DNA from: an uncultured Eubacteriales bacterium
GTDB taxonomy: Bacteria > Bacillota > Clostridia > Oscillospirales > Oscillospiraceae
Length of the DNA: 27,954 nucleotides
NCBI GenBank assembly: GCA_902475855.1
Contig: CABSBF010000024.1
Location: 1 to 27,954, forward strand
Direction: 5' to 3'
The notes beneath the pieces were generated by a model, which had not been told where the DNA came from, did not search any database, and saw only the letters and a list, made by a program, of their open reading frames with translations. A program made the position numbers and the translations under genes. Positions 7,908 to 14,929 of this stretch are shown here, piece by piece (the stretch's first letter is position 1; each line of letters begins with the position of its first letter).

Positions 7908-8656
7908 TTGAGCTCTCAGATGTGACAAAGCGGTATAAAAAAACGCTTGCGGTGGATCACGTTTCCTTTTCCCTGACGGAAAATGAAGCGCTGGGGATGG
8001 TAGGAGAAAGCGGCTGCGGAAAGACCACGCTTGCCAATATGATTCTCGGCCTTTTGGATCCGACGGAGGGGAGCGTTTCCTTCCGCGGAATTCCGCTTCT
8101 GAAGATGAACAGAAAGGAAAAGACCGAGTACCGCCGTCAGGTTCAACTCGTGTTTCAGGACACAAAGGCTTCCCTGAATCCGGGCAGAAGCATCCGGCAG
8201 AGCATTGCCGAGCCCATGCACAATTATAAAACGCTTACCAAGGCGGAGGAGTTTCGTGCTGTCGGCGATCTGATGGAAAAGGTGGGGCTTTCGCCCGCGG
8301 ATATGGAACGCTTCCCGGATTCCTTCAGCGGCGGGCAGCGGCAGCGGGTGGCGATTGCGAGGGCGCTTGCCCTTGAGCCGGCGCTGCTGGTTCTGGATGA
8401 GGCGACCTCCAGCCTGGATGTTTCTGTGCAGGCGCAGATTCTGAATCTGCTCAGGGAGCTGAAGGAGAAAACAGGAATGTCCTATCTGGTGATATCCCAC
8501 GATCTTGGCGTTGTGCGGTATCTCAGTGACAGGATCTTTGTCATGAACAGCGGGAAGCTGGAGGAGCAGATTGATGCAGCCGATCTGGAAATGGCAAGAA
8601 GCCCCTATACCCAGATGCTCATCCGCTCTGTTCCGGATATTCAGAACCGCTTTTAA
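7895..8656 (+). CDS. Importer ATPase 2 (NikE/DppF family)
   Basis: This is the second ATPase, 253 residues. Walker A is GESGCGKTT (37-45), followed by the family Q-loop region LVFQDTKASLNPGRS, signature FSGGQRQRV and Walker B LLVLDEATSSLD. A TTG at 7895 is chosen because GGAGGGAGG lies about nine bases upstream and the conserved domain begins at once; an upstream TTG at 7886 is less well placed. It ends shortly after SPYTQMLIRSVPDI and lacks the cysteine-cluster tail seen in the first ATPase. The shorter form is normal for NikE-like partners. Confidence 0.88.
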   Translation: MLPIIELSDVTKRYKKTLAVDHVSFSLTENEALGMVGESGCGKTTLANMILGLLDPTEGSVSFRGIPLLKMNRKEKTEYRRQVQLVFQDTKASLNPGRSIRQSIAEPMHNYKTLTKAEEFRAVGDLMEKVGLSPADMERFPDSFSGGQRQRVAIARALALEPALLVLDEATSSLDVSVQAQILNLLRELKEKTGMSYLVISHDLGVVRYLSDRIFVMNSGKLEEQIDAADLEMARSPYTQMLIRSVPDIQNRF

Positions 8657-8665
8657 ATCAAATCC

Positions 8666-8684
8666 AAAGAGGCGCTGCCTCTTT
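8666..8684 (+). other. Intercistronic hairpin before the binding-protein gene
   Basis: AAAGAGGC pairs with GCCTCTTT around a three-base loop. No T-run follows, so it is not a terminator. A hairpin in this place could protect the downstream mRNA from decay and so raise the amount of binding protein relative to the membrane and ATPase subunits (inference). Confidence 0.5.
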
Positions 8685-8711
8685 CGATATCATTACAAAA
8701 GGAGAAAAAAC

Positions 8712-10331
8712 ATGAAAAAGAAAGTACTTGCCCTTATTCTTGCATGTCTGATGGCACTCAGCATTGCTGCATGCGGAGTACCTGAAACGCAGAACGATCC
8801 TTCCAAAGGATCCGAGGAAAACAGCAATGCAACGGAGCCCTCCACTCCTGCTGCGCCGGTGGCGCAGGAACTGGTGATCGGCGAAAGCGATGATTTGGGC
8901 GGCTATGACCCCATGTCCAACATGAACCCCTTCACGATTCGTGCGCTGATTTTCGACACGCTGATTCAGCTCGACTATGACTACACCATGAAGCCCGCGC
9001 TGGCGGAATCCTGGGAGATGGCGCCTGATGGCATGAAGTGGACCTTCCATCTTCGCAAGGGCGTGACCTTCCACGACGGCGAGCCCTGGAACGCGGAGGC
9101 CGCAAAATTCAACTGGGAAGAGAGAATCGCCGCCGGGAAAGATGGCACCGCCGGTTTCCTGAAGGCAATCGAAAGCATGGAAACGCCCGACGAATACACC
9201 TTTGTTGTAAACCTGAGCAAGCCCTACTTCACCTTCGGTTCCGAGGTCACGCCTCCGATGTACAGCATGGTCAGCCCCAAGGCATTTGACGAGAACCATG
9301 AGGTTGTTGCGGCCATCGGTACCGGCGCATTTAAGCTGGATTCCTGGAAAAAGGACAGCGAAATCGTTCTGGTGAGGAACGAGGACTACTACGGCGGCGC
9401 CCCGGTGCTGGAGAAAGTCACCTTCAAGGTGATCCCCGACTCCAATTCCCGCGCGCTTGCCCTTGAGAGCGGCGAAATTGATATGATGAGCGGCCGCTCT
9501 GCCCTGACCTCTCTGGAGACTCTGAAGAAGCTGGACAATATCCAGGTGATCAAGACCATGGGTCAGACTTCTGTTTTCTGCCTGATGAATACCCACAGCG
9601 AGCTGCTGAGCGATGTCCGTATGCGTGAAGCGATTGCACACGCGGTTGACTTCACGAGCGCCGTTCCCAGCCTGCTGAGCGACCTTGCCGAGCCCGCTGT
9701 GAACCTGTTCTCCCCTGTGTTTGGCGAGTTCATTGATCCTTCCGTGAAGCTGCCTGCCCATGACCTGGCAGAAACTGCAAGACTTCTGACCGAACTGGGC
9801 TACGCAGACACCGACGGCGACGGCTATGTTGACAAGGACGGCAAGAAACTGACGCTGGATGTGATCGTTACCGCAAACAACGAGGAGGACAAGGCTCTCT
9901 GCGCAATCATGCAGGACCAGTTGAAGGAGGCCGGTATCGAGCTGACCATCACGCCTCTGGACGGCGCAACGCTTCGCGCGAATACCACCGGCGGCGAATA
10001 CCAGCTTGCAATGCAGGGACAGAACTACGTTCCCAACAACGACCCCACGATCAACTATACCGGATACTTCACCAGCGATTCCATCTATAATGTGTACTCC
10101 GATGCGACGCTGGATGCAATGGTCGAAGCGCTGCGCAATTCTCTGGACAAGGAAGAACGGATCCGGATGCACAAGGAGATTCAGAAGTACATTCTGGATC
10201 AGACCCCGCTGATCATGGTGTTCCACAGAAACAACATTATTCTGTGTGACAAGAAGGTTGCGAATTTTGAAATCGCCGCCGGAACATGGCAGCTTTACAA
10301 GGGTCTGGAGAAGGCAAGCATCGTAGAATAA
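8712..10331 (+). CDS. Nickel/peptide-type ABC importer substrate-binding lipoprotein
   Basis: This is an extracytoplasmic binding protein of 539 residues in the SBP_bac_5 (DppA/OppA/NikA) family. The signal peptide MKKKVLALILACLMALSIAAC ends in a lipobox, with the lipidated cysteine at residue 21, followed by a Ser/Thr/Pro-rich linker to about residue 55. The mature part has the family hallmarks LAESWEMAPDGMKWTFHLRKGVTFHDG and later the EF-hand-like loop DTDGDGYVDKDG (from residue 366), common in dipeptide-binding relatives. The ATG follows AAAAGGAGAAAAAAC. Its place at the end of the operon fits the importer. Whether the ligand is nickel, a metal-ligand complex, a peptide or a thiol compound cannot be settled by eye. 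Confidence 0.92.
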   Translation: MKKKVLALILACLMALSIAACGVPETQNDPSKGSEENSNATEPSTPAAPVAQELVIGESDDLGGYDPMSNMNPFTIRALIFDTLIQLDYDYTMKPALAESWEMAPDGMKWTFHLRKGVTFHDGEPWNAEAAKFNWEERIAAGKDGTAGFLKAIESMETPDEYTFVVNLSKPYFTFGSEVTPPMYSMVSPKAFDENHEVVAAIGTGAFKLDSWKKDSEIVLVRNEDYYGGAPVLEKVTFKVIPDSNSRALALESGEIDMMSGRSALTSLETLKKLDNIQVIKTMGQTSVFCLMNTHSELLSDVRMREAIAHAVDFTSAVPSLLSDLAEPAVNLFSPVFGEFIDPSVKLPAHDLAETARLLTELGYADTDGDGYVDKDGKKLTLDVIVTANNEEDKALCAIMQDQLKEAGIELTITPLDGATLRANTTGGEYQLAMQGQNYVPNNDPTINYTGYFTSDSIYNVYSDATLDAMVEALRNSLDKEERIRMHKEIQKYILDQTPLIMVFHRNNIILCDKKVANFEIAAGTWQLYKGLEKASIVE

Positions 10332-10354
10332 ATTCAATCGCCTTCCATATAAAG

Positions 10355-10390
10355 CACAGGCCGGCGGGGTTCCTGCCGGTCTGTGTTTTT
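10355..10390 (+). terminator. Rho-independent terminator of the importer operon
   Basis: CACAGGCCGGCGG (from 10355) pairs, with G-U wobbles, with CTGCCGGTCTGTG (ending 10385), followed by five T residues at 10386-10390. It lies 23 bases past the stop of the binding-protein gene. Confidence 0.88.
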
Positions 10391-10474
10391 GCGCGTTTCA
10401 GGGAGGTAAATCCGCCGGAAAAGACGCGGATTCCGGAAAAGTTGGGCAATCCGGTACAAAAGATGGAAAACAGC

Positions 10475-10503
10475 TTGACAATCAGCGGCAGAGCCCTTAG
10501 AAT
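10475..10503 (+). promoter_or_regulatory. Strong promoter of the GntR regulator/desulfidase genes
   Basis: The -35 box TTGACA is perfect (10475-10480), the spacer is 17 and the -10 box is TAGAAT (10498-10503). Transcription would begin near 10510, leaving a leader of about 35 bases with the inverted repeat at 10518-10532. Confidence 0.8.
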
Positions 10504-10517
10504 TGAATCAGAGTGTT

Positions 10518-10532
10518 TGTATACCGAATACG
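10518..10532 (+). promoter_or_regulatory. Inverted repeat TGTAT-N5-ATACG, candidate GntR operator
   Basis: The repeat lies a few bases after the predicted transcription start of the regulator gene, a good place for autorepression, and it includes the palindrome GTATAC. It shares spacing and arms with the repeat at 4249-4263 in the importer promoter. FCD-type GntR regulators bind short TNGT...ACNA-like palindromes, so the match in style is reasonable. Confidence 0.45.
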
Positions 10533-10544
10533 GAGGCCGGAAGC

Positions 10545-11222
10545 ATGATACTCAGGGTCGATAATCTGAATGAGCAGGCATATGATATTTTAAGAGAAAA
10601 AATACTATCCAGAGAGTTGCTGCCGGGCGCACGGTTGGTGGATTCCCAACTGGCGGAGGAATTCGGCATCAGCAGAACCCCTCTGCGCGATGCGATTCGA
10701 AAGCTCGCTGAGGAGGGGCTTGTCGTAAATAATCCGCAGAAAAAAGGCTATTATGTCTATCAGCCTTCCGCAGAGGACATCAACGAGATTTTTGAACTGC
10801 GCCTGATCCTCGATCTGGCGGCCGCAGCCAAGCTCGTCACGAGGGTGTTCCCACAAGACCCTGACGCCCTCCGTCAGCTTCAGTCCTTCTATTGCGCGGA
10901 ATATGAAAACGCCGACGCGCCCTTTGCGCAGAAGGATGAGGATTATCACGGCATGATCATCCGGCTGTGCCGCAACGCCCGGATGTCGGCAGTGTATGCA
11001 GACTTGAGAAGTCAGGCGAGAGCCTTCCGAAGCATTGCGCCGAGAGATGAGGAGCGCATCGGCAGGGAGCGGCTTTCACATGAGAAGATTTACAAGGGTC
11101 TGCTGAATCTGGACCTGGAAGCAACACTTGCCGCGATCCGCGAGCATGTGGAGAACTGCCGCGAAGATGCGATCAGGGACTACGTCCCTGTAGACGAGGA
11201 TGCAGAGGAGCACACCCAATAA
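10545..11222 (+). CDS. GntR-family transcriptional regulator, FCD subfamily
   Basis: This DNA-binding regulator has 225 residues. The N-terminal winged helix-turn-helix spans about residues 8-72, with LAEEFGISRTPLRDAIRKLAEEGLV as the characteristic recognition region. The C-terminal all-helical FCD domain spans about 76-210 and keeps the metal/ligand residues Asp133, His135, His179 and His201. FCD domains usually bind organic acids, often with a metal ion. ATG 10545 is chosen because GGAGG lies eight bases upstream; the earlier TTG at 10503 is inside the -10 box. The gene sits between the importer operon and the desulfidase gene and is the obvious local regulator of both. Confidence 0.92.
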   Translation: MILRVDNLNEQAYDILREKILSRELLPGARLVDSQLAEEFGISRTPLRDAIRKLAEEGLVVNNPQKKGYYVYQPSAEDINEIFELRLILDLAAAAKLVTRVFPQDPDALRQLQSFYCAEYENADAPFAQKDEDYHGMIIRLCRNARMSAVYADLRSQARAFRSIAPRDEERIGRERLSHEKIYKGLLNLDLEATLAAIREHVENCREDAIRDYVPVDEDAEEHTQ

Positions 11223-11347
11223 GGAAAACACACTCCGAGGGGAGATATATGCCGCGTGCCGCTTGCTTGAACAGACGGCTGCGGCTTTGCAGGGCGGGAG
11301 GTCCTGACACTGAATTTCAACGAGCATTGCTCAAAGAAAGGAACGCC

Positions 11348-12613
11348 ATGGAAAGAACAGAAGCAAAGTATCAAGCATATCTGAATATCCTCAAGGAGGA
11401 ACTTGTCCCTGCGGGCGGCTGCACGGAGCCGATCGCAATCGCCTATACCGCTGCTACGGCGCGCAGAACGCTGGGCGTTATGCCTGAGCGGATGGTAGTA
11501 CACGCAAGCGGCAACCTGATCAAAAACGCGATGGGCGTTTATATTCCGAACGGCGGCAATCTGCGCGGCGTGAATGCGGCGGCGGTTATGGGCGTCGTGG
11601 GCGGCGACCCGGATCGGAAGCTGGAAGTCCTTCTGGATATGCCGGAGGGCGTGCTTGAAAAGGCAACGGCTCTGCTGGAGGGAGATTTCTGCAAGCTGCA
11701 CGTGATGCACGACGGCGCTCCGCTGCATCTGATTGTGGAGGTTTTCAGCGGCGAGCATTCCGCGCTTGTGGAGCTGAAAAATTCTCATACGCATATCGTC
11801 CGCATCGAGAAGGACGGAGAAGTGATCTTCCGCGCGGAAAATGAGGGCGAAGCACAGGACGGCATGACCGATCATAGCTGTCTGAGCGTCGCCGGGATTC
11901 TGGACTTTGCCGAAACCTGCGCCTTGGAGGACATTCAGCCCGTTTTGCAGCGTCAGATCGACTGCAATATGAAAATTGCGGAAGAGGGCCTGAGAAACGA
12001 ATGGGGTGTCAATGTCGGTAAGCTCTATAACAAGCACGGCAAGCTGCTGCAAGCCTATGCTGCGGCCGCCTCGGATGCCCGTATGAGCGGGTGCACGCTC
12101 CCGGTGGTGATCGTCTCCGGCAGCGGGAATCAGGGCGCAACTGCATCCCTGCCGGTGGTTATCTATGCCAGAGAGCATGGAATTGACGCTGAGCGCGTGT
12201 TCCGTGCGCTGGCGCTGTCCAATCTGCTGGCGGTTCATATTAAGACCGGCATCGGGCGGCTGTCGGCCTACTGCGGCGTTGTCTGCGCTGCGACCGGCAG
12301 CGGCTGTGCGCTGACATATCTTGCCGGCGGAACGCTGGAGCAGATCGAGATGACTCTGACCAACTCTCTGGCCACGGCCTCCGGCATGGTCTGCGACGGC
12401 GCAAAGCCCTCCTGCGCGGCGAAAATCGCCACCTGCCTGGAAAGCGCCATCATGGCACACAATCTTGCTATGGAGGGAAGAGCCTTCCAGGGCGGCGAGG
12501 GAATTGTCAAAAACTCCGTGGAGGAGACTGTCGCCGCCGTCGGCTGCGTGGCCAATCAGGGGATGCGCGTGACCGACGAGGTGATTCTGGATTTGATGAC
12601 GGAGCAGGACTGA
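11348..12613 (+). CDS. cyuA: L-cysteine desulfidase / UPF0597 family [4Fe-4S] enzyme
   Basis: This is a cytoplasmic enzyme of 421 residues in the CyuA/YhaM family, which splits L-cysteine to pyruvate, ammonia and sulfide (some relatives are annotated as serine dehydratases). It begins with the hallmark PAGGCTEP, placing Cys25 where the catalytic cysteine of the archaeal enzyme lies. Cys309, Cys349 and Cys356, spaced 40 and 7, match the three ligands of the [4Fe-4S] cluster known from that family. The start at 11348 is supported by AAAGAAAGG just upstream and by the usual family N-terminus. An in-frame ATG at 11249 also has a good site (GAGGGGAG) and would add 33 residues that do not look like family sequence. 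It follows the GntR gene and probably shares its promoter. The symbol is by family; the true substrate could be a cysteine derivative. Confidence 0.85.
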   Translation: MERTEAKYQAYLNILKEELVPAGGCTEPIAIAYTAATARRTLGVMPERMVVHASGNLIKNAMGVYIPNGGNLRGVNAAAVMGVVGGDPDRKLEVLLDMPEGVLEKATALLEGDFCKLHVMHDGAPLHLIVEVFSGEHSALVELKNSHTHIVRIEKDGEVIFRAENEGEAQDGMTDHSCLSVAGILDFAETCALEDIQPVLQRQIDCNMKIAEEGLRNEWGVNVGKLYNKHGKLLQAYAAAASDARMSGCTLPVVIVSGSGNQGATASLPVVIYAREHGIDAERVFRALALSNLLAVHIKTGIGRLSAYCGVVCAATGSGCALTYLAGGTLEQIEMTLTNSLATASGMVCDGAKPSCAAKIATCLESAIMAHNLAMEGRAFQGGEGIVKNSVEETVAAVGCVANQGMRVTDEVILDLMTEQD

Positions 12614-12679
12614 GACGCCCGGCAGCAGGCAAACTCTCTGTCCGGCATTGTAAATGAAACAATTTGCTTTGCAAGCGAA

Positions 12680-12720
12680 CAGGCCCCGATTCCATTGAAA
12701 TCGGGGCCTGCTGCTTATTT
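12680..12720 (+). terminator. Probable terminator after the desulfidase gene
   Basis: CAGGCCCCGATT (from 12680) pairs perfectly with AATCGGGGCCTG (ending 12710), a 12-base stem with a seven-base loop. The following T-tract is interrupted (CTGCTTATTTTA), so termination may be incomplete. It lies 66 bases after the stop codon. Confidence 0.7.
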
Positions 12721-12728
12721 TATGGGGT

Positions 12729-12806
12729 TTACTTTGCTGCGCGTTTCTTCAGCGCGAACCAGAGCCCGGCCGCAAGTGCGGCGGAGGCAGCCAGAAGCGT
12801 GAGCAT
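12729..12806 (-). pseudogene. Tiny frame resembling a cell-wall sorting signal tail
   Basis: Read on the minus strand, the frame gives 25 residues: a hydrophobic stretch (LTLLAASAALAAGLWFAL) followed by KKRAAK and a stop. This is the pattern of the last part of an LPXTG-type surface protein. No LPXTG, no ribosome binding site and no upstream gene body is present; immediately upstream is the terminator hairpin of the DUF2500-like gene. It may be a remnant of a lost surface protein or chance. Confidence 0.2.
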
Positions 12807-12838
12807 AAAAAATGTCCGGCAGCGAATGGCTGCCGGAC
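12807..12838 (-). terminator. Terminator of the deacetylase/DUF2500 operon
   Basis: On the minus strand GTCCGGCAGC pairs with GCTGCCGGAC (plus 12814-12838), followed by six T residues (plus A-run 12807-12812). It begins 13 bases past the stop codon of the membrane protein gene. Confidence 0.85.
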
Positions 12839-12850
12839 GTACCATTATTT

Positions 12851-13210
12851 TTACTGCTGCTTGGAAAAGCCGAGGTACTGCGGTCCGCAGAAGGTCAGAG
12901 CGCCGCAGGTGCCCTCCGTCAATAATGCGTACTGCTGCGGATCAACGGCGAATTCCACGAAAGTTCCGTCGCCTTTCAGGAAGGTCACACAGTAGAGCAG
13001 ATACACGGGAGCCTCCGGTGTGCTCTGCTGCTGTACCATCCGGCGGGAATAGACCTGCGCCGGGACTGTCTGCGGCTGAGCCGCCTGCTGATTTTCCTTG
13101 CGACGCGCCAGCGAGGTGATCAGGAGCGCCAGACCGACGATCAGGCCGCTGACGATAAGAACCCCGAGAATGATAAACAAAACGCTGGGGCCACTTCCGA
13201 TTATACTCAT
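12851..13210 (-). CDS. Single-pass membrane protein, DUF2500-like
   Basis: This is a protein of 119 residues. A membrane helix spans about residues 9-33, then a charged and Gln-rich linker, then a small domain with VYLLYCVTFLKGDGTFVEFAV, the segment YALLTEGTCGALTFCGPQYLGF and the C-terminus. That order of motifs (VTF..G...EF.V...Y..L.EG..G.L...G..Y..F) is the pattern of the DUF2500 family, which has no established function. Its ATG shares ATGA with the stop of the deacetylase gene, so translation is coupled and the two products probably act together at the cell envelope. The soluble domain could lie on either side of the membrane. Confidence 0.75.
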   Translation of the reverse strand: MSIIGSGPSVLFIILGVLIVSGLIVGLALLITSLARRKENQQAAQPQTVPAQVYSRRMVQQQSTPEAPVYLLYCVTFLKGDGTFVEFAVDPQQYALLTEGTCGALTFCGPQYLGFSKQQ

Positions 13211-14076
13211 GTTGCTTCTCCTTTTCTTTCTAAAATATCTGCTAACTCGTCGAATGTGACGAAGGTATAGCCGCAGCTCTTCAGCATCCGGATGATTGCC
13301 TCGATCTTCAGCCGGTAGGTGTGCAGGCCGGAATTGAGATAATACCTGTCGTAGAGCTTCAGGCTGTGCATTGCAGGCGGCCGCTCCCGCGACATCTCAA
13401 AGGGATGCAGATAGAAAACATAATAATCATTCTCGCGCAGATAGCTGCTGATGAGCGGCAGGATAAAGCTCCAATGTCCCAGCCGGACGTAGCCGCCGCC
13501 GGAGATCGGATAATTTCTGCCGAACAGCTTCTGGCAGGTCATGCCGAATTCGTAGAAGCCGTTTTTCCGGAACACGCCCTTCAAAAGTTCGCGGAAATCG
13601 CTCATGTCGAGCTTTGCCGCATGACGTGCGGGTGCAAAATCCATACGGCTGGAATCGTAGCGGAAGCCGAGACCATGCAGGATATTCAGCTTGCTTTTGC
13701 TCAGGCTGAAGCAGGGTGCGCGGTAGCCGGTCACCGTAGTATGAAATTCAGACTCCAAAAGCGCCTTTGCCTCGCGCGTTTCGCGCAGAAACCGCGCATC
13801 ATCCATGCAGTCGGCAGGTGTGTGCTGCAAGCCGTGCAGCGCAAGCCGGTGCCCGCGGCGAAGATAGCGCTGCAAGCGCTCCTTTTCACGCTGCGCCGTC
13901 CGGCAAACCGTGAACATCGTCGCGCGAATATGGTGTTTTTCCAGCAGGCGGATGTATTCGTCCAACCCGTCGAGCATGTCTTGCGTTACCGTTTCGCCGG
14001 AATTTGCGACACATTCCGTATCCGTGAATTCCTCGACGTCCATGGTGAACACGGCATACTTCTTTCTTTGCTCCAT
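13207..14076 (-). CDS. Polysaccharide deacetylase family protein
   Basis: This protein of 289 residues has a NodB-type fold that removes acetyl groups from sugar polymers. It shows the metal-binding Asp13 in TMDVEEF, the His81-x3-His85 pair in HGLQH, and the catalytic loop GYRAPCFSLS (Arg119). Later segments SGGGYVRLG and VFYLHPFEMS match the DUF3473-type deacetylases found with exopolysaccharide loci. No signal peptide or membrane segment is visible, which is unusual for an enzyme acting on wall polymers, so a cytoplasmic acetylated substrate is also possible. It is the first gene from the promoter at 14118-14146 and is coupled to the DUF2500-like gene. Confidence 0.88.
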   Translation of the reverse strand: MEQRKKYAVFTMDVEEFTDTECVANSGETVTQDMLDGLDEYIRLLEKHHIRATMFTVCRTAQREKERLQRYLRRGHRLALHGLQHTPADCMDDARFLRETREAKALLESEFHTTVTGYRAPCFSLSKSKLNILHGLGFRYDSSRMDFAPARHAAKLDMSDFRELLKGVFRKNGFYEFGMTCQKLFGRNYPISGGGYVRLGHWSFILPLISSYLRENDYYVFYLHPFEMSRERPPAMHSLKLYDRYYLNSGLHTYRLKIEAIIRMLKSCGYTFVTFDELADILERKGEAT

Positions 14077-14117
14077 GATTCTCTCTCTGTGTTGTGATCG
14101 GGGGAATGACCCTGATT

Positions 14118-14146
14118 ATTCTATTGTATTTGCACGGGAAAGTCAA
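14118..14146 (-). promoter_or_regulatory. Promoter of the deacetylase operon
   Basis: On the minus strand the -35 box is TTGACT (plus 14141-14146), the spacer is 17 and the -10 box is TAGAAT (plus 14118-14123). It lies about 40 bases upstream of the start codon. Confidence 0.78.
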
Positions 14147-14153
14147 TCGCGGG

Positions 14154-14179
14154 AAAAAAGGAGGGGCAGATACCCCTCC
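14154..14179 (-). terminator. Terminator after udk
   Basis: On the minus strand GGAGGGG pairs with CCCCTCC (plus 14160-14179) and six T residues follow (plus A-run 14154-14159). A second hairpin without a T-run, built on GCAGCTG/CAGC sequences, lies between it and the udk stop (14200-14222). Confidence 0.87.
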
Positions 14180-14222
14180 CAAGACCTCCGGTTTGGAAAA
14201 TGCAGCTGCTTCAACCAGCAGC

Positions 14223-14843
14223 TCAGCAGTTGTCAATATGGCGCTGGATGCGGTCGATGATCATTTCCAGCGCAACGAGATTCTTGCCGCCCTCCAGAAC
14301 GACGAGATCGGCGTTCTTCTTGCTGGGCTCCACAAACTGCTCGTGCATGGGCTTGACCGTGGAAAGATACTGCGACAAAACGGAATCCAGACTTCTGCCC
14401 CGCTTGGCGACATCGCGCTTGATGCGGCGGATCAGGCGGACATCCGCATCCGTGTCCACAAAAATCTTGATGTCCATCTGCTCGCACAGAGCCTTGTCTT
14501 CGAAAATCAGAATTCCCTCGACCAAAATGACCTTCCGCGGCTCGACCAGTGTCGTTTCCTTGCAGCGGGAATAGGTCGTGTAGTCATAGATGGGGCATTG
14601 GATGGGTTTGCCTGCCTTGAGCTGCTTGAGGTGCTCGTTCATCATCGCCGTATCGAAGGCGTCTGGATGGTCGTAGTTGACCTTGCGGCGCTCCTCAATT
14701 GTCAGATCTTCGTAGGGACGGTAGTAGTTGTCATGGCTCAGAACCGTCACGTCGTCCTGAAAACGGGCGATCAGGTTCTTCATCAGAGTCGTCTTACCAC
14801 TGCCGCTTCCACCGGCAATTCCGATTACAATAATATTTGACAT
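14223..14843 (-). CDS. udk: Uridine kinase
   Basis: This cytoplasmic kinase of 206 residues phosphorylates uridine and cytidine to UMP and CMP. The P-loop GGSGSGKTT is at residues 11-19. The family motifs LSHDNYYRP, YDHPDAFD, PIYDYTTYSR and ILVEGILIF follow in the usual order and the length is normal for bacterial Udk. The ribosome binding site is GAAGGAGAAAAAG. The gene lies behind a terminator hairpin that follows nupQ, and I see no promoter of its own in the short gap, so it may depend on read-through from the nup genes. It is functionally linked to them, since NupNOPQ brings nucleosides in. Confidence 0.95.
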   Translation of the reverse strand: MSNIIVIGIAGGSGSGKTTLMKNLIARFQDDVTVLSHDNYYRPYEDLTIEERRKVNYDHPDAFDTAMMNEHLKQLKAGKPIQCPIYDYTTYSRCKETTLVEPRKVILVEGILIFEDKALCEQMDIKIFVDTDADVRLIRRIKRDVAKRGRSLDSVLSQYLSTVKPMHEQFVEPSKKNADLVVLEGGKNLVALEMIIDRIQRHIDNC

Positions 14844-14875
14844 TTCTTTTTCTCCTTCGTAAATCGTCCGGACAC

Positions 14876-14916
14876 AAAAACAGCACTGTCCTACCCCTGC
14901 GAAAGAGGTAGGACAG
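14876..14916 (-). terminator. Terminator between nupQ and udk
   Basis: On the minus strand CTGTCCTACC pairs perfectly with GGTAGGACAG (plus 14886-14916). The T-run that follows (plus A-run 14876-14880) is separated from the stem by five bases, so termination may be partial. This would let some transcripts continue into udk. Confidence 0.72.
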
Positions 14917-14929
14917 GGCGTTTTGAAAA

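Noticed and set aside
9807..9845. Calcium-dependent EF-hand or dockerin in the binding protein
   Set aside because: A single Asp-rich loop is common in dipeptide-binding relatives; there is no dockerin repeat or cellulosome context.
8658..10337. Minus-strand frame opposite the binding-protein gene
   Set aside because: The plus strand has a signal peptide, lipobox and family motifs. The minus frame is an antisense shadow.
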